From an uncultured Porphyromonadaceae bacterium (GTDB lineage Bacteria; Bacteroidota; Bacteroidia; Bacteroidales; Barnesiellaceae_A), in the NCBI GenBank assembly GCA_900538705.1, contig UPZG01000008.1, forward strand, positions 1 through 64,000: 64,000 nt of DNA, written 5' to 3'. Position 1 is the first letter of the stretch; every line of letters begins with the position of its first letter. Shown here in pieces: positions 62,302 through 64,000 of the stretch. Under the pieces are notes generated by a model, which saw only the letters and a list, made by a program, of their open reading frames with translations, was not told where the DNA came from and searched no databases. A program made the translations under genes and the position numbers.

Positions 62302-62778
62302 ATGAGAAAAGCTAAGCCTAAGAAGCGGGTGATATTGCCAGATCCCGTGTTTAGTGATGTAAGGGTTTCTAAATTTGTAAACCACTTGATGTATGACGGC
62401 AAGAAGAATGTTGCCTACAATATCTTTTATACCGCATTGGAGATTGTGAAATCTAAGATGCCTAATGAGGAGAGATCAGCTCTCGAAATTTGGAAAAAGG
62501 CTCTCGAAAATGTAACACCTCAAGTAGAGGTGAAATCGCGTCGTGTGGGCGGTGCCACGTTCCAGGTTCCTACCGATATACGCCCCGACCGTAAAGAATC
62601 TATCTCAATGAAAAATTTGATAAACTACTCTCGTAAAAGAGGCGGTAAAACGATGGCCGATAAATTGGCTGCCGAAATTGTCGACGCTTTTAACGAGCAA
62701 GGTGGTGCATTCAAACGTAAAGAAGATATGCATAAGATGGCAGAAGCCAACCGTGCTTTTGCTCATTTCAGATTTTAA
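62302..62778 (+). CDS. rpsG: 30S ribosomal protein S7
   Basis: 158 residues. S7 starts assembly of the 30S head by binding 16S rRNA and contacts the E site. Family signatures: DPVFSDVRVSKFVNHLMYDG split over 14-33, ALENVTPQVEVKSRRVGGAT (67-86), and FQVPTDIRPDRK. C-terminal EDMHKMAEANRAFAHFRF is complete. In many bacteria S7 represses the operon by binding the gap before its own gene; the gap here (62143-62301) is long enough. Second gene of the str operon, 21 bases before fusA. Confidence 0.99.
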   Translation: MRKAKPKKRVILPDPVFSDVRVSKFVNHLMYDGKKNVAYNIFYTALEIVKSKMPNEERSALEIWKKALENVTPQVEVKSRRVGGATFQVPTDIRPDRKESISMKNLINYSRKRGGKTMADKLAAEIVDAFNEQGGAFKRKEDMHKMAEANRAFAHFRF

Positions 62779-62799
62779 TTAAATATAAGGAAATAAAGC

Positions 62800-64000
62800 A
62801 TGGCAAATTCTGATGCACAACTGAAATATACCAGAAACATAGGTATTATGGCGCATATCGATGCTGGTAAAACTACCACATCGGAGCGTATCCTTTTCTA
62901 TACTGGTCTTACTCACAAAATCGGTGAGGTTCACGATGGCGCTGCCACAATGGACTGGATGGAACAGGAGCAAGAGCGTGGTATTACTATTACCTCGGCT
63001 GCTACTACTACTTTCTGGAATTATCTCAATGAAAAATATAAAATAAACCTTATAGATACTCCGGGACACGTCGACTTTACCGTTGAGGTTGAACGTTCGT
63101 TGCGTGTGCTCGATGGCGCTGTTGCTGCGTTCTGTGCCGTAGGCGGTGTAGAGCCCCAGTCGGAGACTGTATGGCGCCAGGCCGATAAGTATAATGTGCC
63201 TCGTATCGGTTACGTCAATAAGATGGACCGTTCGGGCGCCAACTTCTTTGAAGTGGTGCGCCAGGTAAAAGAGGTTTTGGGTGCTCATCCTTGTCCTATA
63301 CAAATACCTATTGGTGCCGAAGAAACTTTCAAGGGTGTGATTGACCTCGTTAGAATGAAAGCTATTTATTGGCATGATGAGACAATGGGTGCCGACTATG
63401 AGGTACAAGATATCCCTGCCAATATGGCTGCTGAAGCCGCTGAGTGGCGCGACAAGATGCTTGAGGCTGTAGCTGAGTGCGACGAAGTAATAATGGAAAA
63501 ATACTTCGATGACCCATCGACCATTACCGAAGAGGAGTTGCGCGCAGCCATACGTAAGGGAACTCTTTCAATGCAAATCGTTCCTATGACGTGCGGTTCG
63601 TCTTTCAAAAACAAAGGCGTGCAGACCTTGCTGGATGCGGTATGTGCATATTTGCCCAGCCCTCTCGATACCCCGGCTGTTGAGGGTCATGCTGTAGACG
63701 ACCCTGATAAAGTGGTATTGCGTCACCCGTCGTCGTCGGAGCCTATGTGTGCATTGGCATTTAAAATTGCAACCGACCCCTATGTAGGACGTCTCTGCTT
63801 CTTCCGTGTTTATTCGGGTGAGGTAGTAGCTGGATCTTATGTGCTTAATTCGCGTTCGGGTAAGAAAGAGCGTATTTCGCGTCTTTTCCAAATGCACTCT
63901 AACAAGCAAAATCCCCGCGAAGTTATCGGTTGCGGTGATATAGGTGCTGGCGTAGGATTTAAAGATATCCGTACCGGTGATACTCTCTGTGCCGAGGATG
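62800..64000 (+). CDS. fusA: Elongation factor G, 5' part only
   Basis: The first 400 codons from ATG 62800; the gene runs off the window. EF-G is the GTPase that drives translocation on the ribosome. G1 AHIDAGKT (18-25), switch II/G3 DTPGHVDF and G4 NKMD are all present, as is RGITIT before G3. The length and the position directly after rpsG argue for the main fusA, although many Bacteroidetes also carry a second, distant EF-G2-type gene. Confidence 0.98.
   Translation, partial: MANSDAQLKYTRNIGIMAHIDAGKTTTSERILFYTGLTHKIGEVHDGAATMDWMEQEQERGITITSAATTTFWNYLNEKYKINLIDTPGHVDFTVEVERSLRVLDGAVAAFCAVGGVEPQSETVWRQADKYNVPRIGYVNKMDRSGANFFEVVRQVKEVLGAHPCPIQIPIGAEETFKGVIDLVRMKAIYWHDETMGADYEVQDIPANMAAEAAEWRDKMLEAVAECDEVIMEKYFDDPSTITEEELRAAIRKGTLSMQIVPMTCGSSFKNKGVQTLLDAVCAYLPSPLDTPAVEGHAVDDPDKVVLRHPSSSEPMCALAFKIATDPYVGRLCFFRVYSGEVVAGSYVLNSRSGKKERISRLFQMHSNKQNPREVIGCGDIGAGVGFKDIRTGDTLCAED

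Overview
The window is a stretch of chromosome from a Bacteroidetes bacterium, almost certainly order Bacteroidales. The evidence is: Bacteroidetes-type promoters (TAnnTTTG -7 boxes, often with TTG/TTTG about 20 bases upstream); almost no Shine-Dalgarno sequences; many SusC/BtuB-type outer-membrane proteins and lipoproteins; a protein with a type IX-like C-terminal domain; an acyl-ACP thioesterase; ATP-type PEP carboxykinase with a three-subunit fumarate reductase; and gene orders I know from this phylum (ftsX-DUF3098-uppP-truB-queA and DUF4271-hemD-rnpA-yidD-tatD). A Barnesiella-like genus is possible, but the sequence alone does not fix it. I see no insertion sequence, prophage, integrase or CRISPR array. 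Most of the window is core chromosome.

Layout. 1-8.8 kb: tail of a lipoprotein-like gene with a probable frameshift, mscL, pckA (minus), a flavodoxin/ferredoxin fusion with a WYL regulator, then ligA, a DUF6913-like gene and dapA. 8.8-13.5 kb: a vitamin B12 uptake operon on the minus strand (cobalamin riboswitch, BtuB-type receptor, BtuG-like propeller lipoprotein, second surface lipoprotein). 13.7-18.1 kb: an unknown membrane protein, tRNA-Arg(UCU), and an AT-rich trio (CsgG-like plus two LPP20-like proteins). 18.1-26.1 kb: a duplicated-domain secreted protein, then an AraC regulator divergent from an RND efflux operon. 26.2-37.3 kb: two TamA/TamL-type outer-membrane lipoproteins, a TamB-type giant, an acyl-ACP thioesterase and a PepSY-like protein. 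37.3-43.2 kb: mntP, an MsbA-like ABC exporter, a large outer-membrane beta-barrel protein and tRNA-Gln(UUG). 43.5-49.5 kb (minus): tyrS and the tatD-yidD-rnpA-hemD-DUF4271-LOG-epimerase run. 49.7-53.2 kb: succinate dehydrogenase/fumarate reductase. 53.4-59.6 kb (minus): queA-truB-uppP-DUF3098-ftsX-methyltransferase, then a GlmU-like gene. 59.7-64 kb: a degenerate asparagine-synthetase-like protein, then the str operon (rpsL, rpsG, start of fusA).

How it fits together. Much of the window serves the envelope: TamB/TamL, UppP, the MsbA-like exporter, FtsX, B12 import and RND efflux. PckA and fumarate reductase belong to the PEP-oxaloacetate-fumarate-succinate route typical of gut Bacteroidales. 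The items most worth a second look are the asparagine-synthetase-like protein at 59699-61345, which has lost the landmark residues of both active sites in an intact 548-residue frame; the AT-rich CsgG/LPP20 cluster; and the structured 130-base leader between the cobalamin aptamer and btuB.
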